Source: Nemophila menziesii
Taxonomy: Eukaryota; Streptophyta; Magnoliopsida; Boraginales; Hydrophyllaceae
Length of the DNA stretch: 64,000 nt
Assembly: GCA_029959085.1 (NCBI GenBank)
Contig: JARWIR010000010.1
Span: 38,975,703 to 39,039,702 of the forward strand
Reading direction: 5' to 3'
The notes beneath the pieces are model-generated. The model did not search any database. It had not been told where the DNA came from and saw only the letters and a program-made list of their open reading frames with translations. The translations under genes and the position numbers were made by a program. Every line of letters starts with the position of its first letter. Within the stretch, counting starts at the first letter, position 1. Of the stretch, positions 21,483 to 33,421 are shown piece by piece.

Positions 21483-21904
21483 AAAGAGCTCTCAGATTTC
21501 CTAGTTCTGATTAAGTGGGAGTATGCATGAGGAGGCGTGTATATTTCCTATGGGATTAGTCGTGGTGCGCGTAAGCTGGCCAGGACACCCATACATCGAA
21601 AAAAAGAGCTCTCAGAACCACTGGGACTAGCTCAGTGGCCAGGACCTGTCTCTCAACTAGGAGGTGCAGGGTTCGAATCCCCTCAGCCGTGTTATTTCTT
21701 GAGCCCTTAAAGGGGGTAAGCAAGGGGTGCATGGTTCGAGTCTCCTCCCTGAACATGGGTAACCTAGTTCTAATTAAGTGGGAGTATGCATGAGAAGGCG
21801 TGTATATTTCCTATGGGATTAGTCGTGGTGCGCGTAAGCTGGCCCGGACACCCATACATCGAAAAAAAAAAGAAAAAAAAAAGAAAAAAAGAAAGAGCTC
21901 TCAG
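21483..21904 (+). mobile_element. Two SINE insertions at the same target site
   Basis: AAAGAGCTCTCAG occurs three times (21483-21495, 21603-21615, 21892-21904). Between copies 1 and 2 is a 5'-truncated SINE; between copies 2 and 3 a longer one with a pol III A box TAGCTCAGTGG (21628-21638), B box GGTTCGAATCC (21670-21680) and a second B-box-like GGTTCGAGTCT (21733-21743). Both end with the same tail (GGGATTAGTCG, GTGCGCGTAAGCTGG, CGGACACCC in the second) and an A-rich end. The tail resembles the angiosperm Au SINE family as I remember it. The two B boxes suggest a composite, dimer-like head. Confidence 0.85.
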
Positions 21905-22027
21905 TAGTAGTAGTAGAGAGAGAGAACCTCTCCCAAAAAAACCCTAATTTTTTGGTGCTTTTCTTCATCAATCTACACCAAATATACCTCTAAATCTCAT
22001 CTAAAACATATCTTTTACAAGTTTTGA

Positions 22028-24947
22028 GTGATTCAAATGGGAAGAAACAAAAAAAAGAAGCAAAATCTAGATCTAGGAAGTCCATCTTCTACATTAGATA
22101 AAGTCCAAAAAGCTTCAACGGCCAAAAAAAGTACAAGTCTTGGGCCATTGAACAGTAACGGACTTGATAAGAAAAAAATCTTGAAGCAGACCCATGAATT
22201 TGGGCCTCAAACTAACGTTCTTCATACTACTGTTGCTTTGAACAAATCAACTCAAATCGAAGATGTTAGCGCGATTTCAAACCATGAAGATAAGATCAGT
22301 GACGATGAATCGCAGTCTAAACCTAGTAAAAATCCTTGTACTGTAACGGATTTGCACTCATATGGGATTCATGACCTTCATTCGTTAATGGGTTTGGATG
22401 TTGCGAACGAAATCGAAGATGAAGATAATGCTACTAACAATCGAGAAGATGAAGATGGCGCTCAAACCTCTTCTGATTCTGATTCTATATCTTCACTTAA
22501 TGATTCAGATAGCAACTTTACAGCAAAACACATTGCTAAAATGAACGCTATAGACAAGAAGTTTGCTGAAAGAATGCGTGATACTAAGGCTAAAAAGAGA
22601 TCGATCGATGGCCATTTGAGTGCTAATGAAGATATTACTAGCCCTAAATCGACTGAATCTATTGACAACAGTGAAATTGGGCCTCAAAAGATCGATGGCG
22701 GCCATAATTTTGATTTTGATAATAAGATCGATGGCGGCGATAATTCCACTTATGTTGATGTAGTTGCTGATTCTATTAGCAATAATGATTTTGTTGAATC
22801 TGCACTCCAAGATAAGGAACGTTTAATTGAAGAAGAAAGCCTAAACCTCAAAGCGCAAGAATCAATTTCAAATGAATCTCTTCTGCAACAAAATACGCCT
22901 ATCTTGGAAGGTAACTGTAATGTTGATGCTAATTTGGTTGTTAATAGTACTCCTCAGTTATGTATTGTTTGGATTCATTTTTTAAAGGAAAGGAAAGGAA
23001 ATGATAGGAATAAATTTTCCTTTCCTTTGTTTGAATTCATTTTTTAATTAAAGGAAAGTAATTCAATGGATTGCAGAATCCTTTCTTTTCCTTTAAAACG
23101 TCAAATATTTATTCCTCCTATTTTGGAGTCATTTCAAGGGAAAGAAAATAATTATTTTTTTAAATGTCACAACTAACCTTACAATTTTAATATATAATAT
23201 TTTTACATAACACAAAAAGGGTATAAATGTATTTTTGAGTAAAATAATCCTTTCATTTCTTTTAATAATGTGAATCCAAACAAGTGATTCCTTGATCAGT
23301 TACTTTCTTTTCCTTTATTAAAATTTTTATAATCCAAACACGGTTATCACTTTCCTTTCCATTCCTTTAATATTTTTATATTCCTATCATTTCTTTTCCT
23401 TTGATAATCTGAATCCAAACAATGCAGCCATAGAAAATGGAGTTAATACTAATTTTATTGAACCTAAAGAAGCTGATTCCCATGTAAAAGACAAGCCTAA
23501 GGACCCTATAGTTGATAAAGACCATTCTGTTGATAAAAGTAAGCCTGTTGATAAAAAGACAAGTCCTGAAATGAAGCGAGATTATAAGACAATTTTACTA
23601 AATAATCGGGACCCTACTCTTGGTTTTCAATACGGTAATTGTGAAAGCAAAAAAGGGTAGCGCCTTAAGCTATCATGGGATCATATTAAGAAAGTGGAAG
23701 ATGTTTATGGTTTTGCTTTAATTGTCTATGTTACGGAAAGATTTACTGGTATGATGGAAATTAGACGAATTATGAAAGATTGGGGTGTTGAGAGCAAAGT
23801 GACGAGTCATCCAAGTGGGTGGCTTGTATTTAATTTGAGAACAAAGAGGATAGAGATATGGTTCTTGAGAAAGGGCCTTACTTCACCTTCGGAAGAGTTC
23901 TGCTATTAGCTGAAATGCCCTATTACTTTAATTTCAGTAACTTTGAAATCAGTAAAGTCCCCACTTGGATTAAGATAAAGAAATTACCTGAAACTTTTAG
24001 AACTTTAGAAGCCACTAAGATGATTGCTGCTCTTGTGGGAAAACCTCTGCACTCAGATGCTAAAACTAAATTGGACGAAAGAGTTAACTTTGTGAGAGTT
24101 TTAGTAGAAATCGATCTTTCAGAAGAACTTGTACATGAAGTGGAAATTGATTTGCCGTGTGGTTCAACCTTATCTCTTGACATAGAGTATGAAAGGCTAC
24201 CTCTTAAATGCTCAAAATGTTTAGCGATAGGTCACACTCAGAACAGATGCTTATATTATGATCGTGAGCAAAAGGCTGGTACAGGTGTTTCTCAAGCTAA
24301 TCAGGCTAATGTTTCAGTTGGTAATCAAGGGCGTGAAAAAGGTGGTAATCAGAGTCATAGTTTGGTTGATCATCAGGTGCGAGTTTCAGTTGATAATCGT
24401 GGCAAAGCAAAGGTCCTTGACAATTTAGGTGCTTCTGCAGCTGTTATAAATATTACAGACCAGGGAAATTTTAAACGGAAAAAATAGTGGGTCAAATGTG
24501 AACACTTTTAATAGTTTTGGTACTCTTAGTGCTATACCTGAGGAAGATCTAGCGCTTATTGGAGCTTCAAATCTTATCAAAGGTGCTGTCGGAATCGGAC
24601 AATATAATTCTGAGGCTGAATTGTCATTTCCGAAAAACCTAGGGACCTCTCATGCAAATTCCGACAAATCAGGTGCATCTACCTCCTATTCTAGAATTAA
24701 CAATAATAATAACTCTAGATACTTTAATGATAGTACTGCTTTTACTTACAGTACTAAAAAAGGTGCATTTACTGCTCCTGTGTGGCAAAAGAAAGCTTCT
24801 GGAACCAAAGCTGTTGATGGGACCCACAAAACTACAAATTCGCAGGCTTCATCTTATTTTGTTATTGGAGGTTCAAAGGATCATTTTATCTATAAAGAAA
24901 GAGCTGTCAAACAACAAGTTATTAAAGGAGTTTATAGCTCAAAATAA
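22028..24947 (+). pseudogene. LINE ORF1 (DUF4283 and zinc-knuckle) pseudogene
   Basis: The reading frame starts at MIQMGRNKKKKQ, runs through an acidic Ser/Asp-rich region, and is split by a 460-bp MITE (22964-23423). After the MITE it resumes in the same frame, meets a TAG at about 23657, enters the DUF4283 RNA-binding region (LKLSWDHIKKVEDVYGF and onward), shifts frame near 23850 (AAG AGG where one G seems lost), and continues to the zinc knuckle CSKCLAIGHTQNRC near 24205-24250. A further frameshift in an A-run near 24480 separates the C-terminal part 24498-24947. DUF4283 plus this knuckle type is typical of plant LINE ORF1 proteins that coat the RNA. No ORF2 follows; the 3' part of the element is missing. 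Confidence 0.82.
22964..23423. mobile_element. 460-bp MITE inserted in LINE ORF1
   Basis: Perfect 13-bp terminal inverted repeats ATTGTTTGGATTC / GAATCCAAACAAT, with inner regions (AAAGGAAAGG, ATGATAGGAAT) also mirrored. Removing it exactly restores the ORF1 reading frame. The target duplication is not clear. It has no coding capacity. Confidence 0.82.
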
Positions 24948-25143
24948 TCAGTTTTGGAGCCTGACTATTACCCAAATCACTCCCGATTTGAGTACAATAA
25001 TCTTGAAGATGATGAAGATTCTTACACTCTAGTTTCACATTACTGGAGGTACGTGGTTCGATCCACGAACTTGTCAGTTTTTATTTTCCTTTTTTTTCTC
25101 TTTCTCTTTTGTCTTAGACCGGTCTTATATCAGAATATTAATT

Positions 25144-26414
25144 TGTGCTAGCAAATTAATATAGCAATATTCCAAGTATATAATTAATTAATATTTATTA
25201 TCTAATAATAAGATTAATTAACGACATGAAGCAAGATCAATACACTCGTTAGTGTGCGACTACGTGGGTTCATCGTTAAACCAGTAGTAGTTAACTTAAT
25301 TAACTACTAATCGAGGTTGGCGTCTAACAACACTCCCCAACAACCGGATAACGTGAAGTAACTCCGTACAAAAAAACCCGGTAAAGGATCATACACAACG
25401 ACATGAAGCAAGATCAATACACTCGTTAGTGTGCGATTACGTGGGTTCATCGTTAAACCGGTAGTAGTTAACTTAATTAACTACTAATCGAGGTTGGCGT
25501 CTAACAACACTCCCCAACAACCGGATAACGTGAAGTAACTCTGCACAAAAAAAACCGGTAAAGGATCATACACGTATTCCCTCTATCTTTACAGCTCCGG
25601 ATCATCCTAGGATACGGTAAAACTGTCAAATCCCATTAGAAAATCAACTACGTTACACGTCGATTATTAACGATTGACGAATGACCTAGGAAACTCTTTT
25701 CCTCATTCATTCTATCACCTTGGCCAAGGATTTGATACAATCGTTATAATCTTATGACATCGTAAAGCTCAAACTCTTTACCTAGAGTTGATAGATTCCA
25801 TCTTGACTCATCCTTAGTAGCATATATACTTAGCTATGTCCAATATCCTTTCGACTAGCATTATGACCCACTAGTAGTCCAGTATCAAAACATAACAAAC
25901 ACATACACGACTATGGTAATGATCTCAGGTTTAAGGATTACAAGCATAAAGTTCCTTATAGAGATTGACCCACTTGACAGTTCAAGGTAATTAACCATTA
26001 GGAATCTCTACTTTTAGTCGGTTCGATAATCACATCTCTGTGTGCATTATCTATGCACCTAACTCGGTAAACGAGAACTACCGATATTTATCCAAGAAAT
26101 ACTCGTTACCTACATATTAATCTAACCGGATCATCGAGGTCCTAGTTCGATGATCCTACGATTAAGAACAAGTTTAGATTAAGTCCTATGAGCTAGATTC
26201 TCATTATCATAACACCTTATGATATCTAGTTCGTAACTTAATCGAGGATCTGCCTTTATGTTATATAAATGAATACCATAAACATAAAAGCTTGCCATAG
26301 ATTCAAGAAAACAATTCCCTTAATCACAACTGTAGGGATAACTATTATCGTGTACAGTAAACACTTGTGTTCAATTTATTATAAGACGATCGGGACTAGG
26401 GCATAATTCCAACA
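25144..26414 (-). repeat. Probable solo LTR of a Copia element
   Basis: On the minus strand the right edge reads TGTTGGAATTATGCCCTAG, a start very common in Angela/Tork-type Copia LTRs. The left edge is uncertain; TGTGCTAG at 25144 would give TG...CA ends. No internal retroelement sequence lies on either side and no matching 5-bp flank was found with this left edge (ACTCT occurs right of 26414 and also near 25026). Confidence 0.6.
25221..25573. repeat. Two tandem copies of a 177-bp unit inside the LTR
   Basis: The unit beginning ACGACATGAAGC starts at 25221 and 25398 with few differences. It contains the near-palindrome AGTTAACTTAATTAACT and ends at GGATCATACAC. Confidence 0.88.
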
Positions 26415-27489
26415 ACTCTGTTGTTAAAATTCATATTGTTGTTAGGTATATTGGAAGGTTAGAAACAATCACAATGAGGCTCAAATATCGGCATATCGCA
26501 TATGTAAGTTCTTGTTTGTGATTGTGGTACGTCATCTGTTGTTTGGGTATTTTATTCATGTAGTTGTATTTACAATCATTCAAGTAGATACAAAATAATG
26601 AAAATAATAATGAAAATGTATGAATAATGAAAATATATTTATGACTTTTTTTTAGGATCACATTTAGAGTTTTTTTACTAAAAAAAAGTATTTGGACTTT
26701 GTATATTTTTGTTTTTCGTTTTGTTACTTTTTCGAAATGTATTCTCATTGTGTTTTGGACAATAAATTTTTCTTTGAACGGAAAAACAAAATACTATAAG
26801 CATATTCTCGGGAAAATTTTGTACGAACCTAAATCATAGGCTCCATCTATGGACATTGACTCACATAACTCCTACTTATATAGAACGTATATTTTAAAAA
26901 TAACCATAAACAAATATTGTTCTTACAAGATTTTCCCCATTTTCTAGTAATTTCATTATATCTACTTAGATATATGTGGATTAGTTCGGATTCAATTAAC
27001 TTATGCATTTTACTCCTATAATTTAATAATTAATTCCATCGACTAAAAGACTATGGAGTATGGTCACAGTTGCAAGCAAAATTGTAATGTTGTAGGTCAC
27101 AATGTTGATAAGACATGTACATACAGATAAGAAGAAAAACAAAACAACTATTACAAAATAGTAAGCCAAAAGATACGAGTGTAACAACCCCAAAGAAAAC
27201 GTAAAAGAAAGTAATCCCATAGATTAAGGAAGGAAAAGTCATGGAAAAGTGGAAACAAGCACAACAAAGAAGTAGTTAGAGAAGAAGCAACAAGCCAAAC
27301 CAACCACTTTGTTCTTTCCATGGCTCGGTTGTCCAGTCCCTTTCATCTTCACACTCTTCCCTGCAAACACACACACCCCTCCCTCCCCCCTCTCTCACGC
27401 ATTACCTCACTATGATATCTTCCCAATGCCATCTATCCGGACACGCAACACAAAATTGATTTTGTTTCGTAGTCGGTTTATAACTATCA
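26415..27489. other. Intergenic, nothing recognised
   Basis: AT-rich sequence; minus-strand open frames are short and hydrophobic without domain resemblance. Confidence 0.4.
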
Positions 27490-27533
27490 AGTATTAGGAG
27501 AATAAGTTGACAAAAAAAGAGTATTAGGAGAAT
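27490..27533 (+). mobile_element. Ultra-short retroposon-like insertion (site 1)
   Basis: AGTATTAGGAGAAT is repeated at 27490-27503 and 27520-27533. Between the copies are only 16 bases: AAGTTGAC, seven A and one G. The direct repeat, the GAC and the A-run match the ends of the LINEs in this window. Confidence 0.72.
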
Positions 27534-27813
27534 GCAATTAGACATAATTCGAGAGTTGGTCTTCCATGGAAAGTAGATTTTTTTTTTAAAATATTAATTA
27601 TAAAATTACCACTATGCCATTTTTTATCATCGGAGTGACTAGATTATGTGGTACTTTAAATATTAAGTATAAAGTAGTTTTATAAGGTGTATTTAATTAA
27701 TATTTTTGTTGGCCAACAATATATAAACGAAAATATTTTGTTATTTTGTAATTTAACAATCATATCCTTTATTAACTCTCGTTAATTTTTCTTCCGATGC
27801 ATGCATATACTAG

Positions 27814-28008
27814 AGTAATGATATATATCATCCAAAATTACTACCTAAGTATACCACTTATGACCTGACGTCAATTGGTTGGCTATAAATCGTTAATCTA
27901 ATATTTTCTTGTACTGATTGACGATTTATTGCCAACCAATTCACGCCACGTCATGGGTGGTAATTGGGTGATATGATTTTGGGTGGCATATATCGTTACT
28001 TCGTATAT
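27814..28008. mobile_element. MITE related to the one at 16.3 kb
   Basis: The left end GAGTAATGATATATATCATCC mirrors the right end (reverse complement GAAGTAACGATATATGCCACC), and GATTGACGATTTATTGCC pairs imperfectly with the inner left arm. The terminal GAGTAATG is shared with 16309-16515. Flanking repeats are imperfect. Confidence 0.65.
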
Positions 28009-29167
28009 TATTGATTTATTTCCGTTATAACGTATGTTATCGTTCGAATGTCACCAATGTAAAAATCCAAACCCCTAACCCCATTTCATCATGTGTAACT
28101 CTTTTAGAGTTGTAATTTTTGTCTCTCTCTTCCACGTGACTTGCGCGTGATATTGTAAGACATCTTCTCATTTTTCTCTCACATCACCCTCTCTCCCCCG
28201 TCTCTCTACTCTCTTATGCACGCAAACTCTCTCCTCTCTAACTTTCTCACCCAAAAACCATTTTTGTGTCCCACCTTCAAACTCCACCTTGAATATTTTA
28301 ATCTCCTCTCTCACGCGCGCAAACTCTCATCTCACACCCTTTGACTTTTTTGTGTCTCGAGTAGACCGACTCTCTCAATTTCTCCCTCTCTCACTCTTTC
28401 ACTCTCCCTGTCACTATTTTGAAAATATTGAGAATATCTCACTCCAGCTCGAAAAAGAGATCCGCTCAAACATGGTGTCCCTAAAACTCAAACACCATTG
28501 TTGTAGTTAAGTTAGACTTGGGTGGAGTAATTATGTTTTAGGGGTCTACTAGTCTGCCAAAAATTTAGGGATAGGGTTTTTGTGAACATGGATTAAGGGT
28601 TTTTTCGTGTATATAGGTTTTTGGGGTTTAGGGTTTTCGTGAATATGGGTTTTTAGGATTTGGAGTTTTATTCAATTTTGGGTTTGGGGTATATGGTTTA
28701 CTAAATTAGGGAATTCTGAATTTTAGTTTTTTAGATTACTTATATTTGACATTTCTTTTATATATGAGTGTCCGGTCCAGCTTTCGCGCACCACAAATAT
28801 TCCCATAGGAGATATACACGCCTTCTCATGCATATTCCCACTTAATCAAAACTAGGTTACCCATGTTCAGGGAGGGGATTCGAACCCTGTGCCTCTTGCT
28901 TTACCCCATTTTAAGGGCTGAAGAAATATCAAGGCTTTGAAAATATGTATTGAATGAGTAAGATAGAATTGAAACTTTTGTTAGCACTATAGTAGCTGTA
29001 AGGAGTCAAATTTCTTAATTGCTATGGTGGCATGTATTAGTTTTTGTTAATTGGACTATGAAGATAATTTTTTTTTTGTTAATTGTAGGTCAAGTGCACC
29101 CTCAATAAGTGGGGCAGATTTCTATGTGTAAGTCTCTTACTTACAGTAGTTTGGTTTTTTAACTTCA
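28009..29167. other. C/T-rich stretch, then G/T-rich stretch; SINE inside
   Basis: 28110-28500 is rich in CTCTCTC and contains CACGTG near 28133; it could be the promoter and leader of the remnant gene at 29.2 kb. 28560-28740 is rich in GGGTTT. No intact gene. Confidence 0.4.
28766..28932 (-). mobile_element. SINE copy, 5'-truncated, same family as at 21.6 kb
   Basis: On the minus strand it shows the B box GGTTCGAATCC (28876-28886 region), ACCTAGTTTTGATTAAGTGGG, GGCGTGTATAT and the tail GGTGCGCGAAAGCTGG. The order and spacing match the SINE at 21616-21891. Confidence 0.85.
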
Positions 29168-29172
29168 CTTTG

Positions 29173-29216
<44 letters not shown>
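29168..29216. repeat. (TA)n microsatellite
   Basis: An uninterrupted TA run of roughly 45 bases. Confidence 0.9.
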
Positions 29217-29219
<3 letters not shown>

Positions 29220-29239
29220 GTAATCAAGTTTTTTTGTGT

Positions 29240-30195
29240 ACTTAGGATCCTGATGGAGACAGAGTACCAGACTGATTTCCTAAACGTGCCTGTTAAAATA
29301 GAATCGATCCGCGGTCGACATTTTGGCTTGCCAACTCGTCAAAGAGATATTAATGAGGAGGTAGCAAGACAGAGCTACGTAGAAGCTCAAGCTTAGAGTG
29401 CGTCAAGTTATAGTGAGAGTGAGGACGATGAAGTTAACCAGGTGAGCTTAATTCTCCTTGTATTTTTAACTTTGACTTTTAAAATAAATACATTGTACTC
29501 CATGACTTGTGTGGCCTAGATTGTGTAACCTGCCTTAGTTACACACATTTTACTGTTAATGTAGGTGGTCAAACTTGTATCTAAGCTTTGTTTGCCTAAA
29601 CCTCACCGAATATCAATGAATATGGACAAAAAACAATGAGAAGTCGTTGAAGAATTGGGGTTTGGGTTGGTTTCCTAAAAAATGTTCTTAAATTTGAAAT
29701 CTTCCTGTTTATGGTAGATATTTATGATGCGACAACTAGTTTTATATTGTATTGGGCAGTAAGCTTCCCTTTTCCTACCTAGATATTCATAGGGTTTTAG
29801 GTTTACCCCGACGAGGTCGTTCCTTTCCCCCTAGATAGTATTCCGCGTTCTAAGTATCGAGAGTTAGAGTTGGTTTTTTCTAGAGATTGGATGAGTGATA
29901 CATTTGTTAAGTTAAATCGTGTCGAAGATAGGTTGGTTGCTTGTAGGACTCATGTAAAGGAGTTCAAGAAACTTTTTGTGTTGTATGTTTTAGGTTACCC
30001 CTACTATCATGCACGGTATGGACGATGCCATATTTTTTGCTATTAAGAATGTTGATTTGATATCAACGTTCAATTGTTCAAATTTTGTGTATGATAACAT
30101 TGTTCACGACATTGTGGAATTCAGACCGGCTCCACCTGATATGGACTCCAAGTATTTTAACGGGTTCATTTATGTCCTACATGTTAGTCAATAAA
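29240..30195 (+). pseudogene. Remnant of a transposon-associated DUF1985/Ulp1-type gene
   Basis: Coding-like stretches with breaks. The segment 29800-30000 translates to a region containing FKKLFVLYVLG, and after a one-base frame change near 29997 continues with IKNVDLISTFNCSNFVYDNIVHDIV. This pair of motifs is typical of plant proteins found with Ulp1-type proteases inside Mutator-like elements. The upstream block 29250-29395 (LPTRQRDINEEVARQSY) ends in a stop. No protease domain is seen. It points towards the FAR1 remnant on the other strand. Confidence 0.5.
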
Positions 30196-30228
30196 TTTTA
30201 TTTAGTTTAATAATGTTATCCAATTCAT

Positions 30229-30943
30229 TTAATCCATATCAAATATCTTGTAAGTGGCTTCGGATACGAGTACATCGCCAAAAACTGCAAACTCTCTCTT
30301 GGATCTCCCGTCACAAGAAAATAACTTATCAAGTTTCGTCCACGGTGTGCTTAAACACGAACAAATAATCACTCTCACACCTGGCCTCCAAGTAAGCCAA
30401 AGCCACGTTCACATCGCCCTCGCAAATTTCATTAGATCTTATCCTATCGAGTACATTGTAAAAATACTTTCTCATAAACCCGATATCTTTATACCCTCCA
30501 ACCTCTTTTACAAAAATATCCATTATCTTACTTATTCTTACCCCGGCCACATGGAGAGACACGACTTGGTCAAGGTGACATTCATCTATATTCGTGTGGG
30601 ATCATAGATAATATGTAGTGGACTCGGGGGTTAACACATGGTTGTGCTCCAGGTGAAAGTCAACCACCACGTAACATTCAAACGCATGATCGTACGTGAT
30701 ACGAAGCTTGGTCCTATAGTTACATCTTGTCTCTACCCTGTGACCACCAATATTTAAACCAACACTCTGGGTTGACTTGTCCACCTGATCCTTCCTAACA
30801 CCGAATCTGACCGCACATGCATACATGTTTTAGAACATATATGCTTCTTCCTCACTTGAAAAACGCAAATCCACGAAATCTGTCCGAGTAAGGGTTCTAA
30901 GCGACTCATCTGCACCAACATTAACCTCCATATCTAAATTCAT
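30229..30943 (-). pseudogene. FAR1/FHY3-type MULE transposase remnant (N-terminal part)
   Basis: From the ATG at 30943 the frame gives an acidic start, FSSEEEAYMF, a TAA stop, then the FAR1 DNA-binding region (FGVRKDQVDKST, YRTKLRITYDH, FHLEHNHVLTPE). After another stop come SKIMDIFV...GGYKDIGFMRK and EGDVNVALAYLEARCESD, the segment between the DNA-binding and transposase domains of FAR1 proteins. A frameshift near 30330 leads to FGDVLVSEATYK, the beginning of the DDE domain, after which similarity stops. Most of the transposase is missing. Domesticated FAR1 genes share this structure, but the breaks show this copy is dead. Confidence 0.78.
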
Positions 30944-33180
30944 ATTTACTCCCGAAACACCTATATGAATAATATATTGGTAATAATTAACCTTTGTCTT
31001 GATTATTACAAATTACTACTTATTTTATTTTTAATATAATTCTATATATTTACTCATTTAGTTATAGAATTTACTTTGTTAATATATATTCAAATTTGCA
31101 TATTATATAACTTAATTTAGTTCAAATACTTTATACATTATGCTCACTAACTGAATTCACTTTATAATCAAACTTACACAATTTATTTAATACATAATTG
31201 AATTTATATATATGTATTGTTTCAATTTATTCATAAATCAAAGAGATTAACCTAAAATCAATAACTAAGATAAAATCAATACGATAACTTAAAGATTAAT
31301 GACATACAAATATAAAATCAATACGATAGCTTAAACATTATGACATGCAAAAAATTAATACAATAACTAAAAGATTAACAACATGCAAGGAGATATAATA
31401 ATAACATGTAAAGAGAGTTTAATAAGTAACTAATCGTTCTCTTGACTATAGTTACCCAACAACTTTCGAATATATAACTAAGTATCGAATTTGAATACTT
31501 ATTCAAATGATCCTCTCCACCAACATTTTATAGAACTGGAATAACTTGGTAGGTGATATACCATTAACCCAACTCATTAACTACTAACTACCCACTTCAT
31601 CCATCAACCATATTTATCTTCTCACCATTAATGAATACAAATAGTAAACCGATGATAATCTTTTATTACATATTAAAATATCAACTTCACAATCCTAAAT
31701 TACACGTTTAAAGAAAAAAAGTTGACTTACTTATGGTTATAAAAGGAATTTAACGCCTGAGCATAGCAAATTCACGTAATGTGTAACTATTGAAAACAAA
31801 ACAATAACGAAAAAAATACACTACATCATATTAGATCAAGACAACCAAAACTTGACATGTGGCATAAAAAGTAATTATCATATATGACAAAATCATAGTC
31901 CATACCAAAATTTTGTGACACTCATAACAATTTCATTCCAATAATTAACCCTTTACTAAAACTCCCATAAAAATGAAATAAGCAAGGACTTGACATTTAA
32001 TATGACATTCTAAATAAACCCCATAGTGACATGCGGCAAAAGTTCATTCTTGTTACATTTTCTACGTTTATAATATTGTCACGAAATAACACGTGGATGT
32101 CATCCAAAACGATAACTTGAGTTGTCTTAAATAATTCTAGAACACCTTTATCAAACCAAAAAACTAATTCATCTACTATTCATGAAAAGACAACACACGT
32201 AAAGTAGCTTTATCTAGTCATTATTCATGGAGAATCTTGTAATGATGAATTCAGCGAGGGTAATATGGTAAAATAACGTCCCTATTAAAAAAATATGTAA
32301 GATCTTCCACAAGCTTGCCACGTGTCATATGGGGTGCCATGTGTCGTCATCTGCTTTAGGCACACCTACACCCCATATATTGTAGAATTGACCATAATTC
32401 GAGTCTTCAATACTTATGCTTTAAGTATTCCTATTAGCCTAAGTGCACCAGACTCCTTATTTGACAAAAAAAAAAACTAATTAAAATAGATAGTGTAACT
32501 GTAAAATTTACGTTTCATCATACTTTTAATCCTAGTAAAAGTCCCTTGACAAAAAAAATCTAGTAAAAGTCAAAATAAGGTATTCATAAAGATGAAATTT
32601 TTCTCTGATATATTTAGGAAATTTGACTCTCTCTTTATTATTTATGTTATTAATTTTTTATATTGGGCTAACTTTGTTCATTGAGTTATATTATTTCAAT
32701 TTTGTAACATAAATCTCGTATTTAGTGGGGTTTAATTCGATCCAAAGTGAATCTCATTGGGTTATATTAATTCAGTTCTGTAAACTTGGATACTTATTTT
32801 GTCCAAATCCCAAAACATTGAGTATCTTAATAGGAAAAAAGACATATTTAGTGTTTTTCCTACATACACTTTCAAATAAAACTTTATTTAATTAGCCAAC
32901 TAAATAGAATATCCATACATTTCAATTAGTGATGGCTACTATTTCATTACCTTAAAAAATTTAAGGAATAGAATCTATTCATATAATTAAGCTACCTAAT
33001 TTATTTTTATACACCGAAAATTATTATTCCTTTTTGTTTGATAATATTTTATTTAGATTTCAAAAAATTTGAAGTTCAAATTACTATCACAACCCTCAAT
33101 TGCACCCACTCCATAATTTCGTATAATGTTGGACTGTAGCAAAAATTTGAAAGCACATTCTTTATTAGTCAGAAGACAAC
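30944..33180. other. Long AT-rich intergenic region
   Basis: No gene recognised. Near 32400-32475 a short segment ending TTATTTGAC plus eleven A resembles a retroposon tail. A phrase TACGATAACTTAAAGATTA-like recurs around 31270-31380. Apart from the short insertion at 32532-32571 I see nothing else. Confidence 0.4.
32532..32571 (+). mobile_element. Ultra-short retroposon-like insertion (site 2)
   Basis: CTAGTAAAAGTC is repeated at 32532-32543 and 32560-32571. The 16 bases between are CCTTGAC, eight A and one T. Confidence 0.75.
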
Positions 33181-33421
33181 ACACTCAAACACCTTCTCTC
33201 TCTGCATCAATATAGTAATATATATATTATTTGTATGTATATATTCAATCACATTTACATACACTTAAATTATTACTACATGTGATCGTGCTTTGTTAAT
33301 TATCTCCTCTCATTGTCAGATCTAACACATTACGAAAAAGTTGAAATTCAGGAAAACAAAAACACCGCTGGAAATCGATGCTGACACAACTAGAAATCAG
33401 CTAGCTAGGGTTTGATTTAAA

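Noticed and set aside
21668..21745. tRNA-like B boxes suggesting tRNA genes
   Set aside because: No acceptor stem or cloverleaf; flanking duplications and A-rich tail show a SINE.
25020..26420. ACTCT as a target duplication of the LTR-like block
   Set aside because: The left copy near 25026 is not next to a TG start, so the match is probably chance.
28620..28640. GGTTTAGGGTTTT resembling plant telomere repeat
   Set aside because: Only about one unit in a G/T-rich stretch; no array.
29168..29216. Possible MITE core from the TA run
   Set aside because: Plain microsatellite without inverted ends.
32440..32475. TTATTTGAC plus A-run as a further retroposon
   Set aside because: No flanking direct repeat found.
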